This document shows positions 43,588-55,113 of a DNA stretch of 64,000 nucleotides, piece after piece. The stretch covers positions 35,001 to 99,000 of the forward strand of contig JBBHKE010001050.1 of the NCBI GenBank assembly GCA_037447655.1, given 5' to 3'. The stretch is from Zygnema cylindricum (lineage: Eukaryota; Streptophyta; Zygnematophyceae; Zygnematales; Zygnemataceae). The notes beneath the pieces are model-generated. The model was not told the DNA's origin, ran no database searches, and saw only the letters and a program-made list of their open reading frames with translations. The stretch's first letter is position 1, and every line of letters begins with the position of its first letter. The position numbers and the translations under genes were made by a program.

Positions 43588-44582
43588 TCATCCCCATTGT
43601 GGGGGCGGTGTCCGCGTCCGAAAACTTGTCCGGCCGGGTGGTATCTTCAAATTCGGTAGAGTACCCCGAGGGAGGAAGAGGAAGGAGAAGATGAAGGCCC
43701 CAGCATAAGATATGGTGTGTTCCCTCGGGGCGTGCATCCAGATTGAGCAGAAGTTGGGACTTCGGAACTGGAAGAAAGAGTACATTGGTGAGGGAGAGAA
43801 TAGGCGGGAATATTGATAGGAGCGGAAGTGACTTGCGGCCTGACCACCGACCCGAAGAGTGAGGTGGGAATGTCCGACCCGGAAAGTGAGGTGGGGATGT
43901 TCTTGGGCTCGAAGGTAGGTCCAGAGCACTGAGATGAAGCTGGTGGACGAGGAGAAGAGGGAAGATTTGGGGATACTCTGGGAGATGGCAAAGGAGGGGT
44001 TGACGGTCCCAAGGGAATGTGAATTCTCTTGTCCGATCGTAACTCCACTTAGGCTTCCACTGCTCAAGAGACCTCTATAAAGACAAAAGTGGACTCTTTC
44101 CCGAAGAGCAAAAGCGAATTCAGGAGATAAATATGCACCCAAACCTTTCATATTAGGTTCTGTGATTTCCCCCCCTTCCCGCTGAAGAGGAGTATCTTGG
44201 CTAGTCTTTGAGGGAGGAATGTCGGGTTGAGTGCGTGCGATAAGAGAGGTTCCCTTAGTTGGCGCTTCGGAGTGCGGCCCGGTCCTTGGAGAAGGGGGAA
44301 TCTGCCCACTTAGAATCCCACTTGACCTACGTCGAGCTTCCCGAATAAGCTTCAATTCCTGTTCCCATAAATTCCGCCTTTCTACCTCTAAGGCCTCCCA
44401 ATCTACAGTGGCGGGTCTGCCCCCCGCCGTTACCTTCCCCTGAGTTTCAGAATATTCAATAGTTCCTAAGTCCTTGTGACTACACTAGTCACGTCCGCTA
44501 TTCCCATACCCGGAATTTTTGGATTGTTAGGTCCAGACCGCCACCATCCTTCACACAAATCTTCAGGTCTAGTTCTTGGAAC
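43588..44582 (-). pseudogene. Element D gag: coiled-coil and proline-rich part
   Basis: The minus strand encodes EVERRNLWEQELKLIREARR (likely coiled coil), then a Pro/Ser/Thr-rich region in two overlapping frames (43588-44355 and 43647-44048), with frame breaks. The composition suits a disordered gag N-terminal region. The solo LTR at 44583 separates it from the ORF at 45791-46474. Confidence 0.45.
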
Positions 44583-45628
44583 TTAAATTCTATGGGCTCC
44601 ATTGTCCACATAATTCGCAGATCTAAAAGAAGCTAATCTAGATAGTGCCGACTCCAAGTTGATTTAAACTCAAATGAATGATCCTTTGAAAATTAGAACC
44701 CCAATACACCTTCACCCCTCTGAAGAGAAGACCTTCTGTGTGCTCAGTTCCACCACAGAATGCAAAGCTTGAATATGTGTTTTGGACAATATTCCCCACT
44801 TTGACTTTCCCACTAAATAAGTGCCACCCTGGCACGCAAAGACTCTGGCCAACTACACCCTTGTGTAGCTCAGACTCCCCTGAGTCTGGAGCAAAAAGAA
44901 TCACTGAAATTTCTCACCCGGGCATTAAGTTATGGTTGGTCAAAGATGACCTTTATAGTTACAAGCTCTCTTAGAGAGAGGTACCTAAATATCACTATGT
45001 CTTAGTCTGCCTAATCACGACTACCTATTACTAAACCCTAGTCTTATAGGATCACTATATAGTACATTAGGTACGATAGGCGATATACTTATTGTACGGC
45101 CATTGTACGACATGGTCTACAAGGTGATATTTGCCAAATCGAGAGCCATGGTTCCTCCTCTTATCTTCTCCGGTATCAAATAATGTGGCGCCACGTGGCA
45201 CTGCGTGACGCTATCTTCAAAGGCCGCCGAAAGCTTATTGTGGGTGGCGGCTATAATGGTGGCCGTCCGATTAGTTGAATTTATACGGCTTCAGTTGGCT
45301 TCCATGCATGAATGATTAATGCGCGTTTTCGTTAGTCTGCTGCGAATTAGTCCTTTGTATCAATAGATAAATACGCGTAAAACACATCACGTGTATCGTT
45401 TCGTTAGTGCTTTAATGGATACGGCGTGGGTCTACACCGTATTTTGCAGACCCCGGTTCAAATCGGGCTAGAGGCAGTATTTTGCTTAAACTAGTAAAAT
45501 ACCTTTTAATTCATTATGCCTCCTTCTAAATGACGTAGCAGCCATGGCCTGCCTTTGGTCCTCTCTTTCTCTCTCTTTGCATTTGAACTAAAATGTAGAA
45601 GTGAACTATTAATTACCTTTTTTCAACA
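44583..45628 (-). repeat. Solo LTR of the B/C/F copia clade in element D
   Basis: On the minus strand it starts TGTTGAAAAAAGG (45628) and ends at a damaged TTTAA (44583), with ATGGAGCCCATAGAATTTAA at the gag-start position. It carries a GTAC cluster (45063-45108), TATA-like CTATAAAGG (about 44955) and a tRNA-like module. No clear target duplication is seen: the flanks are GGAAC and CTCTA. The DNA after 45628 looks like a decayed polypurine tract, so it may be a truncated element rather than a clean solo LTR. Confidence 0.8.
45405..45480 (+). other. Antisense tRNA-like module in the solo LTR
   Basis: Antisense to the LTR: TTTAATGGATACGGCG (45411-45426), like the D-arm of Arg tRNAs; then GTGGGTCTAC...GTAGACC-like anticodon-arm sequence; then GGTTCAAATCG (45455-45465) as B-box. 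Its sequence differs from the C and B modules, but the position (about 150-225 nt from the LTR start) is the same. Confidence 0.7.
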
Positions 45629-45790
45629 CTCTATTTATTTTTCCAATACAGGCCTAGAAAATAGATGAATTTCAACAAGAACCTCTGGATTAGTAGGTTC
45701 GGATTGCCAGAACCCTCCGGAAGGGCGAACGAGCGGTGCGGCTGGAGAAGGTCTACCGGTTGAGGCTGACACTTGAGGTGGGGAGGTCTC

Positions 45791-46474
45791 TTATTTTAGA
45801 AGAAGAGAGAATCTCCCCTTGCTGTCACGATGGTCGAACCTCTTCCCTTTCCTAGGATTTCGCGATTCCCTCCTACCTTCCCCTTCTCCTTGACGAGACC
45901 GGGAAGTGGTACGTCCCCTGCTAGCAAAAGTGGGCCTGCTAGCAAAAGTGTCTTGGGATGAAGATGGAGGGGGACGAGGATAAGGATCCCTCCGGGGCAG
46001 ATCCTGTATAAACTGTGAAGAACAACTCTGCAATGAATTACTTTGAATCTCCACAAACCCTCCCACAGGTCTGACCAACCTGGCTCGATCTATCCGGGCC
46101 ACTCTCTGAACCAACTACCTCTTCACCTTCAACCCTTGTAGACTGTGAAGAGCAAGGAGTTCCTTGCGATTAGGACGACGTGGATCCGCCAACACCGCAA
46201 GGTCAATAAGAATCTCGACCCTGGGTACCTTAGATCGAGTATGAAACCCGACCTCTAAAAGATGACCCAAAGTGGGCGCCCTATAGGCTAACCTCTTTTG
46301 TCGTGTCGTCGTAGACACTTTCTTCCTTTCCTCGGCCTGGGCCCTAGTGGCCTCAGCCAAAGATGGGAACTGTTCAGGAGTTAAGCTAGCAGGAGGTGGA
46401 GGAGCGGATGCCCCAGATGGTTCCTTGGCCGGCGAATCAAAAACGGTCCCCGTTGGGGCGGATTCCTTTGACAT
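45791..46474 (-). pseudogene. Element D first ORF (gag N-terminal part)
   Basis: The minus-strand ATG at 46474 lies only 16 nt after the inner end of the 5' LTR. The frame runs 119 codons (MSKESAPTGTVFDSPAKEPS, LTPEQFPSLAEATRAQ, RKKVSTTTRQKRL), then a stop, and continues for about 105 codons with Pro/Ser/Arg-rich SRPTFASRGRTTSRSRQGEG. The basic, low-complexity character suits a gag nucleic-acid-binding region. There is no family match. Only one in-frame stop (about 46115) separates the two parts. Confidence 0.5.
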
Positions 46475-46490
46475 CTGAGACCCTTCTTCC

Positions 46491-47835
46491 TGTACGAGCT
46501 ACTTCGGAGTCTCTCCTCCCCCCGTAGGATGATTACTGCGGGAAAGAGAAAAGAAATATATAATGGAACCCTAGCTCCTTTCCACAAAGAGAGCTTCCAC
46601 TATCAAAGCTCCTATCCCCTCAAATCCGAGTGGAGAAGTTGCTTTTATAGTGCTGTACTTTTCCACTAAAAGTCGGAACAAATGCTCCCTCAAAACCAGC
46701 TGTTCTGATCAAAAGGTTTTGGCAGACTAATCCGGACAACACAGCCGACACCAAAAAGAACTACCAAAAAGGCACAATTAGACTCTCTCGCAAGAACATA
46801 GGAAAGAAATATAATAGGCCGTTTCAGTTTTAACAATATCACCTTACCCCAGAAAAAGATAATAAAAGATAGAATTAAAATGATAGCAAAGCGAGCTCAA
46901 CAAACCCCAAGAATTAACGATGACCCAAAAGAGAAGGCGTAACCCCTCCCGATGGTACCGAAAATAGGTAAGATCCTCCTTCCCCACGAGGTTTCTGCGA
47001 ATTTAAATCGACAGGACTCTTCTCAGTTTCAACAGCAAAAAGTCAAATCGCCCAAAGGATGGATAGTGCCAACTACATGTCCGAACTACGATCTCCACAG
47101 AAGACTATTCCAAAATTAAGATGGCAATAGAGTCAAAAATACACACAAGACAAAGATTCTCCAAAAGAAGGGATGCTTGAATTTTCTGAGGGTTTTATTA
47201 AGAGACAGTACGGAAAAAGCAACCTGTCTCCTTCAGCCCCAAGTGTCTTATACATTGAAGTTTGTCCAATTCTAGGTTCAAATGTCAAAGTTATGCTATT
47301 AACCAATGAGCGGCAAGCAAATGTAATTGAACTGACATAAGACAAAATAATCCGTACTACACTCTAAGCAAAAAGTTATGCTTTTGACTTCGGCTAGATC
47401 CGCGGCCGGAAGTAATTATTCGTTCCACTATTATAAGACAAAGTACTGATAAGGACACGAAAGTGCCAGACTTTGACCTAAGGTAATTAATGGACCAAAA
47501 GTCAGCAGAACCTGAACTGAATTCCTATTGAGAGCTAACAACATAATCTCGACGACAATCCGAAAAGTTACGTGGCAATCCATAATGTACTCCCCACGAG
47601 GGCTGGCAGAAACTAGTCCCATGTAAAGGAATTGCAATCTTTGAGACGGTAGAACTTGGTCGTCCGGCCCCCGTTAGGCGCGAAATAAAGTGCGTTTCGC
47701 TCATTTTAGGAAATACAAGGATCTCATCCGGATTGGTGCACTCACTCTTCCGTTTTCTGATGACTGTACGGGGTAGGAAAGGCCTAGAAATCTATTGTGG
47801 TATAAAGGTGTGTCGAATTGCACACGAGCTTGACA
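46491..47835 (-). repeat. Element D 5' LTR
   Basis: About 1345 bp. The minus strand starts TGTCAAGCTCGTG at 47835 and ends AGCTCGTACA at 46491. It aligns with 26126-27319, with a stretch of near identity in its centre. Confidence 0.72.
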
Positions 47836-48347
47836 AGTTTACTCTAATTTATTTAAGTACTCTATATTGGGTTATTTCGGCAATAATGATCCGCGCTGAA
47901 ATTATGAACACTAAATTACTTAGATGTACAAAAATTTGTGAATCGCTCTAGTTTTAACGTCATTATGACGCTATTACTATTTGTCGCACTGAATGTCAGT
48001 TAATGTTCACACAGACGACGATGTTGTTGACGGACGAGAGTTATGCGTACGAATTTTTTTCGATGTGATTGATTTTTTGTTTAGTGCAATTTCACGTGCG
48101 AGCGTGATTCTATTAAATCATTCTTTGTACCTTTTTACTTATAAATGTACAATTTTTCACGGTAGGACGTCGTCCGTACTCCACACTACTTAGAACGAAC
48201 CTATATTACAATTTTTTATGCTAATTAAACCTTACCTTAAATAGAATAATGAAAAAATTAGAATCATTTACTCTATTTAAGGTGATAGAGTCGATATTTA
48301 GGGCGACCGAATTAGCGTTACCTACTCTAATTACGATTCGCAGTGTA
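47836..48347 (+). mobile_element. CACCGCG-family MITE, right half
   Basis: Starts with the AGTT duplication and TTTACTCTAATTTAT, as in the intact copy near 6547. It shares AGGACGTCGTCCGTACTCCA and TTAGAATCATTTACTCTATT, and ends ACGATTCGCAGTGTA. It is longer than the matching part of the intact copy because of extra DNA at about 47870-48100. Confidence 0.8.
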
Positions 48348-49126
48348 GTGTACAACCTTTACTATACACAGTGTTTTGTGCGTAGTTGTTCAAACCATTT
48401 AGTGCGAACGATTTAATCGCGACAAATTATACGTAACGAACGCATTGAACGATCTGAAAAAACCGTTAAAATAGTTAATGAATTTGTATTCGTACTATTC
48501 CGTACATGTAAAAAAAAAATTTACGATCGTACAAAATTCAAACTTACCGCGCGCAAATGGTTCGACACCACAACGTCTCTTTTCGTAAAAGTCCGTACAT
48601 TTTCGGTAAAATTTCGTACAATTCTGTAAAATTCCGTACATTTTCTCGTAAAATTTATGTTCAGTTTACGGGACTGAAAGTAATAAAAAGTGCAACGTAT
48701 CTTTTTGTCACATTTCGTACATATTCCATCAAACACCGTACAATTCCCGTAAAATACAGTACATTTTCGTAAATCTTACGTTCAGTTTATCGGACAAAAA
48801 GTACTCTACGTTTTTTTGGGATTTTTCAAAAGTCACGAATTCTACGTAGAAATCGGAAAAAAAGAAAAAATCGCACAATTTGAATAACAACGGTTTTGTG
48901 TGACCAAAACTAAACAGTAAAGTACGCGTACAAATGCTGATGTGCGTAGGGTAAACCCATCGTATGATGTCAAATTCTAAACTTGCGGAAGATTTGAACT
49001 TTCAACAGACGAACCTAAAGGCAGCTCATCCTCTAAAAATGTTGAGTCTAATTGGTCTCCAAATTTTTTTTACCGACGAACGGGCAGCTTAATGTAAAAA
49101 AATCAGGAAAGCATTCAACACCATGG
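48348..49126. other. Intergenic sequence with GTAC-rich tandem repeat
   Basis: Contains the tandem repeat listed next. I see no gene. Confidence 0.5.
48574..48805. repeat. GTAC-rich tandem repeat, 123 bp period
   Basis: GTACAATTC(T/C)(C)GTAAAAT, then GTACATTTTC and GTTCAGTTTA(C/T)(G/C)GGAC, occurs twice (GTACATTTT at 48636 and 48759). Each unit also carries internal FCGTAC-like TTTCGTAC and TCCGTAC words. Confidence 0.7.
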
Positions 49127-49159
49127 TACATCGTGAATCGATATTAGCGTTAATAACAA
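49127..49159 (+). mobile_element. CACCGTG-family MITE, left terminus only
   Basis: TACATCGTGAATCGATATTA (then GCGTTAATAAC) matches the family terminus. The Harbinger-like element starts at 49163, so this MITE was probably interrupted. The right terminus was not found after 50058. Confidence 0.6.
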
Positions 49160-49162
49160 TAA

Positions 49163-50055
49163 GGGCACTTTCTCATCTGATAAAACCAGGGTATTTTTTT
49201 GTCGTTTTCATTCAAAACGTAGCGCGCAACTAGAATATCCGCAGTCGTACCAAAAAAATGAAATTACTACAATACAATTTATGTCACTTTGAAACTTTAA
49301 ATGTTCTGCGATTTGTCGTCTAGCGCTTTTCAACCCACTTTCGCGTCCCTCAACTTCATCTTCAAACTTCTGCTCAAATCACCACGCGAGGTGATTTTAG
49401 CTAAAGTTCCATGATTTGAAAGAATAGGCAGACGTTGTCGCACGCGTCATAGGTTTTTGAAAAAAAATTGCGCATAGTCATCTTGTTCATACTTTTTTTG
49501 TGCACTTTTTTCTATACAGGGGCTGTGGAGGGGTCTTGACCAACGGACGCCATTTTGTCAAAAGCGAAGTCCATGAAAGTGCCCCTTTCTTTCTCCCTCT
49601 CCCATTATCGCATTTATCTTACAATTCTTGCAATAAAAACCGATGAAAGATCTCTAAATAATATTACTTTTACACTCTTTGGGCGTATTTTGATGGCAAG
49701 TAGAGTGAGAAGGGACGAAAAAAAAAAATTGGGAAACCACGGCTGGAAGATTTGGATTTAGAGACGTTGAAGCTATCATAAGTGAGCGTGACATCAAAAT
49801 GTCACAAACCCTAAACATCTACAATGTCACAAAAAACCAGAGGCCTTCAACCGTCAATATTTTGTAAATATCATTAATTGCCACAAGTTTTGTAATTGTC
49901 TACAATCGTCACAAATTACAGCCACGCTTGCATCCATCACAATTTAAACTAACGATTTCATTACGTTACATCAAAAGACGCTAAAAGTAGTACGTAAAAT
50001 CTTCGCTGAAAAACAAAGTAACAAGACTAAGTTTCGGTTACATGGGAAAGTGCCC
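49163..50055 (+). mobile_element. Harbinger-like TIR element, 893 bp
   Basis: Ends GGGCACTTTCTCAT and ATGGGAAAGTGCCC are flanked by TAA on both sides (49160-49162, 50056-50058). The interior shares TTGTCGTTTTCATTCAAAAC, TTGTCGTCTAGCGCTTTTCA and TACAATCGTCACAA with the family. The ORF at 49555-49761 has no recognisable transposase. Confidence 0.75.
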
Positions 50056-50160
50056 TAATTCAGATAAACTATGTTTTTAACCTATTAGCCTGAAAAAAAA
50101 ATAAGACTTATTTTTCCTTTAAGCTGAAATAGGTGCGATTTAATTAGTGTCAATTGCATT

Positions 50161-50161
50161 A

Positions 50162-50217
<56 letters not shown>
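50161..50217. repeat. (GA)n microsatellite
   Basis: GAGAGAGA repeated over about 55 bp with one GGG interruption near 50182. Confidence 0.97.
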
Positions 50218-50218
<1 letters not shown>

Positions 50219-52684
50219 GAGATTGACATTCGGTCTACTTAGATAAAAAAACATCACGTTTGACCAAGAAAGGCTAACTCTTTGAGCACCCACATAAATC
50301 ATGGGAAATAACTAGAAGACGCACTAAGTTTATATTTAAGTCGTCATAAGAGGATTCACAAGTAGGGTAATAACTCCCTCTTAGCACATAAGTGTTACAT
50401 CATCAATTTGGACATGCACACCTTCAAATTTATGGTACCTCAAAAGTAACACTCACTATTCATTCACAAGTCATCAAACACCTTAGGAACGACGGCATTG
50501 ATTTACACATAAGTAAGGTTATCAAAACATAAACAATGCTCAACACACAAATCGAATACACAAAGCACAAAAAAATGACAAAACACTTCCATCACTAACT
50601 AACCTCACACTTTATAATGATTTAAAATGGTTACGATAAATATTATGTCTCGTTACCAACTCCACACTTACGTCAACACCAAAGACTTACACCTTTGGTC
50701 CCTATTTTCCTTATTTCAATTTACGGAAAGTGAGAGAGTGACTCTTGTAAATCTGTGTTACTTGCGTTCTATCACTATTTTACAACTACAGTGTAAACTA
50801 TTTATCAAGATGAGGTACGTATTCATGTTGCCCTTCAACACCCTCAAGCTTCAACCCTCGTTCGTCATATCTCGACTGTCAATGATGATCGTGGATTGAA
50901 AGATTTACCCCCCATCCACCTAACGCACATGGATGATTTATGCCATTCTAACCTTTAGTGTTGATGTGTTTAATATATTTTGTTAACAACCCAACGATAA
51001 TGGATACCACAATATTTAATGCTTTAAACGTTTGGTTTTCATGGTTCTATTTCTTTTTCTAGCATTCACTTTGTTGCACTTAGTGTTGTTTACCTTTTGT
51101 ACTGTTTGTTATTCTTTTTGGGGTTTGTGCCTCTTACATTTGGTCAACAATTTTAAAGATTAATCATGTTTTGTACTTTGATGGCTTCACCATGACGTTT
51201 TTTATGATAAATTATATTCTTTAGTTGTGTGACCTTATGTTGCCTTGGCCAATCACCAAACATATAGTTCAGATATTGAAAATCGTCAAAGATTTAAAAA
51301 ACTGACCAATTTCAATGTGAAATAAGGGTGGAGTTCCATCACGAAATTCTGTAATCGTACGAACAACATTACAGAATGCTACATTTTGAATTATGTTCTA
51401 TCGTACAGAGTTTGTAATCCACATGTACAAAAAAGAGTGGTACCACGTAATCTATTATCTGATATTCAAAATATACAAATATCTTTCATGCCGACCAACT
51501 TTAAGTTAAAACCATTTTTTCCGTGCCACGTACTTGCGTACCTGGTGATCGTAGGACATAAGTTTTGTACACCTTGCCTTTGACATCATCTCATGTTTTA
51601 GGGTTTTTGTTTTCGAAACGGAAATTAGGTTTCCACCATCACCAACCTACCTAACAGCTATTTCATGAATGTTTCTATTCTAAAACCAAAACAAAGATTC
51701 TTCCATAACATCACTCCCTGAATCCTTCCACGGAAAGGTTAGAAGGAAAAACGTAACGGAAATGGGTTGCCATGAATAGTGTGATAGATGAACGCGGGCA
51801 CAACTAGTGTGACACATGGATGGTAACAAAAATAGCGTGACGAAAGCTCGTTACGAGATTACTTTTGTGATTTCGTTATATTTTTAAATGCATATATAAT
51901 GTGCAAAATTTCTTGATTTGCGTTGGCTGAAATCCTGACACGTATGTTCATTATCTAACGCACAATTTGTCTCTGTAAGTAGTGATGTACTCACCATTTA
52001 CTCAAACTTTCAAAGCGAATGCTTCGCAAAAAACATCCAACGGTCATTGTTTCCTCCTAGAACTTTCAAGAATATTGGCAAGATTCTCTGTAATGTTGTT
52101 CGCGTGTCAAACAAAATAAGAGGTACGACATAGTACGTATAGGTCCCGATTTATGTTAACAGCCTCACTTTTCGTCCGATGGAACGCCACCCCAATTGCG
52201 TACTATACCATTCTACCATTAAAAAATTTGAAACCCTTTTTTTTCGTAGACACTCTATCGTTTTTAGCGTTTTTTTACAGCCTCGTCTTTTCGACATGAA
52301 AACTCGAATCGCAGGAAACCACGAAGTTGAAGGGGAGATAAAGCGCGCGTGATGGGGATATCTTCCGGCAAAGACTTTCTATTATATTTTGGTGGATTTA
52401 CGTCCACCTTGTCAGAATGCACGCTGAATTTGCCACGTGTAAACCTTTTTGTGGTTATTCGTCATCGAACGAATCAATTTATCTAGCTGTAGCGATTTAC
52501 ACATTTTGTGATAGGCAACTCACCTCCCCGAGGCCGGTAGCCCATCACAGAGACGGATAGAGCAATAAGCTATTGCTTCATGGATAAAGTCCATGTATAA
52601 TCGGATGATCAATGTTTACGCGGGGACACTTAAGAGAATCATAATCGTATCTCCAGTAATGTTGTTTTAGAAAGCACACCAAAA
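50218..52684. other. Intergenic sequence, no gene seen
   Basis: AT-rich DNA. ORFs of 65-90 codons (50627-50899, 51386-51583) have no recognisable domain. I see no RNA gene and no clear repeat. Confidence 0.5.
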
Positions 52685-52760
52685 ACTAGTATGGTAGGGT
52701 ACCCAATAAGTGAAATCTCTCCCATCAAATATAGGCACCCTAGATGGTGGGCCCATAACC
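52685..52760 (-). pseudogene. Start of gag of a copia element next to the F LTR
   Basis: On the minus strand, directly after the LTR end, the primer-binding site (52760-52746) is read as VMGPP and followed by SRVPIFDGRDFTYWVP. The frame then meets unrelated DNA near 52685. Because the same LTR is preceded by the end of F, it is shared by two internal regions, as in the C and E arrays. Confidence 0.8.
52746..52760 (-). promoter_or_regulatory. Half-tRNA-Met primer-binding site (F left LTR)
   Basis: The plus strand reads GGTGGGCCCATAACC, which is the initiator tRNA anticodon-arm sequence itself. Its complement is the primer-binding site, as in element C. Confidence 0.85.
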
Positions 52761-53581
52761 TGAAATTCTATGGGCTCCATTGCCACACAGAATTTGCAGA
52801 TCCAAAGAAGCTAATCTAAATAGTGTCGAATCCAAGTTTATATAAACCCAAATGATTCACCCCTTGAAAATCAGAACCCCATTACTGCTTCAACCCAGTA
52901 AAATAAGACTTTTAGTGTGCTTAGTTCCACCACAGAATGCAAAGTTAGAATATGAGATTAGGACACATTCACCCACGTTGACTTTCCCTTAGAAAGGCAG
53001 CCACTCTGGCAGGCAATAACTCTGACCAACTACACCCCTGTGTAGCTTGAACTCCCCTGAGTCCGCAGAAAAAAAAACACTGAATTTGCTCACCTGAGCA
53101 TTAAGTTATCAATGGTCAAAGATGACCTATTTGTACAGATGCTCTCTGGGAGAGAGGCTGAAATCCAAAAATATTCTAAGTCCTAAACTACCTCTCTAAG
53201 CCTAATACAATTGCACCTATCCAATCAAAATACTGTAAGTTACAAGAAGGTACAAGTACCGTTGTACTTCTTGTACGGCCATAGTACGGCATGGCCGCTC
53301 CGCTGACGCGTGTCAATTCTGAAGCCGAAGTTGCACCCCCCACGATGTCCATTTTCCATTCATGCATTGCCACGTGTCATCCGCCGACATCTGCTCCGCA
53401 AACCGCCAAATGTCCACTCCGGTGCTTCGGCTTCTTTGTAAGTCGTCCGATCCGAAATCCACAATTTAATCACGTCCGTTTAGATTCGACGTCGTTTCGT
53501 TTCGTAATACGTGAAATGGAGTATGTAGATTGGTACCGCATTTAAATACGATTAAAACGCGGTACTTGGAACGTTTCGTTA

Positions 53582-53650
53582 AAGCTTAGTGGATAAGACG
53601 TACGGCTATGCAGCAGCTGCATACCTTGGTTCAAATCCGCCCAATGGCAT
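53582..53650 (+). other. Antisense tRNA-like module 1 in F left LTR
   Basis: GCTTAGTGGATAAGACG (53584-53600) as D-arm/A-box and GGTTCAAATCC (53628-53638), a perfect B-box match. The module is antisense to the LTR. Confidence 0.7.
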
Positions 53651-53737
53651 TATTTTGATAGAAAGCCTTATATTATTATATCTTAGTGTTATATTGTAAC
53701 TAGTTATTATGTTACCGAACCACACAAGGCCAACGCT

Positions 53738-53822
53738 TTAATGAGACCCAAGGGATAAGGTACACGGCTATCAGTACGGCCTATGCAATGAGAGACCTCG
53801 GTTCAAATCCTGCTAGGTCTTA
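53738..53822 (+). other. Antisense tRNA-like module 2 in F left LTR
   Basis: AAGGGATAAGGTACACGG (53750-53767) followed by GGTTCAAATCC (53800-53810) and GCTAGGTC. It is a second module of the same type, 172 bp upstream of the first in antisense numbering. The linker contains an extra TACGGC duplicate. Confidence 0.62.
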
Positions 53823-53990
53823 TATTTTGTTCATACCTCTTTCTGACTATGGCTGCAGCCATGGCTATCTCTATATTCCAGTGAATACGACAAGTATGGA
53901 TGACTTTTTAACACCATCTAGCAAACACATATAATAAATTCAGACCTAGAAAATACCCAATTTTAACACTCCCCTTATTTTTTAGTCTAC

Positions 53991-54686
53991 CTAAGCCAAA
54001 GACAATTTTTTTTTTTTTCTTTCCTTTCTATAAAGCTTCAAGTTAATACCCTTGTATTTAAAAAGATATATTAGATGAGCATAAATAAACATTTTATCTT
54101 GTTGATCACACATCTTATTTTGCATGCCAATTTTCAAAAATCCGAGCTCTTGGAGCAAGGATTTTGTCCACATCATCTCTTTTTCATCCGAGCAAAAACC
54201 AATTTCCCGCTTGCTGCTCCAACAACGAGCCCCATCCCTAATCTGCGACACATACCTAGATGCTAACCCTTTTACATGCACATCTTCATAATTGACATCA
54301 CACCATGTGATGATGTCAAATCCACCCTCCCCCAAATTTATCCAAAAACCACTATTCCCTACTAAAGTTCTCATAAGTTCTTCATCTTCCCCACTTAAAT
54401 GATTATCCGTGATAATTACCCCATTTTCTAAACTTTCCTCACTTTCCCCCATTGAAGTCTCCCTTTCCGACCAGTTTTCAACTTCCGTATTATCTATAAA
54501 ATTATCCTCATTGATTTTATCTTTCCCTTCACTTATGGATCCTAGATCTGACTTTCTCATTTCCAAGTCATACTCTCTACACTCCTCGACGTCCTGAAGT
54601 ACCTCCTCTCTCTTTACTTCCCTTATACCTCCAAAAGTACACTGTTGCTTTCGTGGAATTTCTGTGTGCTTTTCTCTCTTCCCCAT
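53991..54686 (-). pseudogene. Element F: gag tail fused to RNase H remnant
   Basis: A continuous frame of 231 codons on the minus strand. It begins near HTEIPRKQQCTFGGIRE (equal to the gag/protease border IPRRNKCAYGG of B), runs through an acidic Glu/Asp-rich linker, and enters RNase H as ITWCDVNYED, ARCWSSK and LLQELGFLKIGMQNKMC. Protease, integrase and RT are absent. The acidic residue of WSDAS is retained as W-C-D, but the EAEY and CDNQ parts are damaged, so no enzyme activity is expected. The retained open frame despite the deletion is notable. Confidence 0.75.
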
Positions 54687-55040
54687 ACTACTAATAGAAG
54701 CTCTAAAATATCGTCATCCTCTTTCTCCTCTTCCCCTTTTTCCTCCTCATCCACATTCCAACATCTAAGTTTTTCCAAACAAGGGCATTCCTCCATATAA
54801 TGAACCGGTTCCCTACAAAAGAAGCAAACCCCCTTTTTCAAAGCTCTCGTTTCTTTTCCTCTCTCTCTCTTTCTACCAAAATTCCGATAAGGTTTACCTT
54901 TGTATTTCTTCCTCTCATCACGCTTCCGCTCGTCACCACTGTTCCTCTTATCACGATTCCGCCAATCACCACCAGCTGTAAATGCATTCACATTGTCACT
55001 TCCCCTACGAAGCTTCAAAGTGCTTTCCCTCACAAAAATT
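54623..55040 (-). pseudogene. Element F gag: zinc-knuckle part
   Basis: The minus strand reads RESTLKLRRGS, WRNRDKRNSGDERKRDERKK, KPYRNFG and the knuckle CFFCREPVHYMEEC (CX2CX4HX4C kept, with the usual Gly replaced by Val). It continues from the gag at 62354-63036 on the far side of array E. Confidence 0.8.
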
Positions 55041-55113
55041 TGTTGTTTTTAGAAATCTTTAGTCCTCTCTATGCCTCAACTGTGAGGGAGAGATAGCTAT
55101 TCATGACTTAAGC
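55041..55113 (+). repeat. Element E first LTR, 5' stub
   Basis: TGTTGTTTTTAGAAATCTTT to GACTTAAGCTAT matches the first about 73 bp of the other E LTRs, then joins RT sequence directly. The junction is at a short A/T microhomology. Confidence 0.85.

Larger units (their letters stand above)
26126..47835 (-). mobile_element. LTR retroelement D (host of later insertions)
   Basis: The ends are TGTCGAGCGTGCTTG (26126) and the inverted-type end GAGCTTGACA (47835). AGTT is duplicated directly outside both (26122-26125, 47836-47839). Homologous LTRs lie at both ends (26126 to about 27319, truncated; 46491-47835). Coding traces between 41751 and 46474 read on the minus strand and look like gag. Pol is absent: the place where it should be is occupied by elements A, B and C. 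Superfamily not assigned. Confidence 0.7.
52761..53968 (-). repeat. Element F left (3') LTR
   Basis: 1208 bp. The minus strand starts TGTTAAAATTGGG (53968) and ends AGAATTTCA (52761), with ATGGAGCCCATAGAATTTCA as its last 20 bases. It carries a GTAC cluster (53237-53288) and two antisense tRNA-like modules. The polypurine tract AAGGGGAG is at 53976-53969. Confidence 0.88.
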
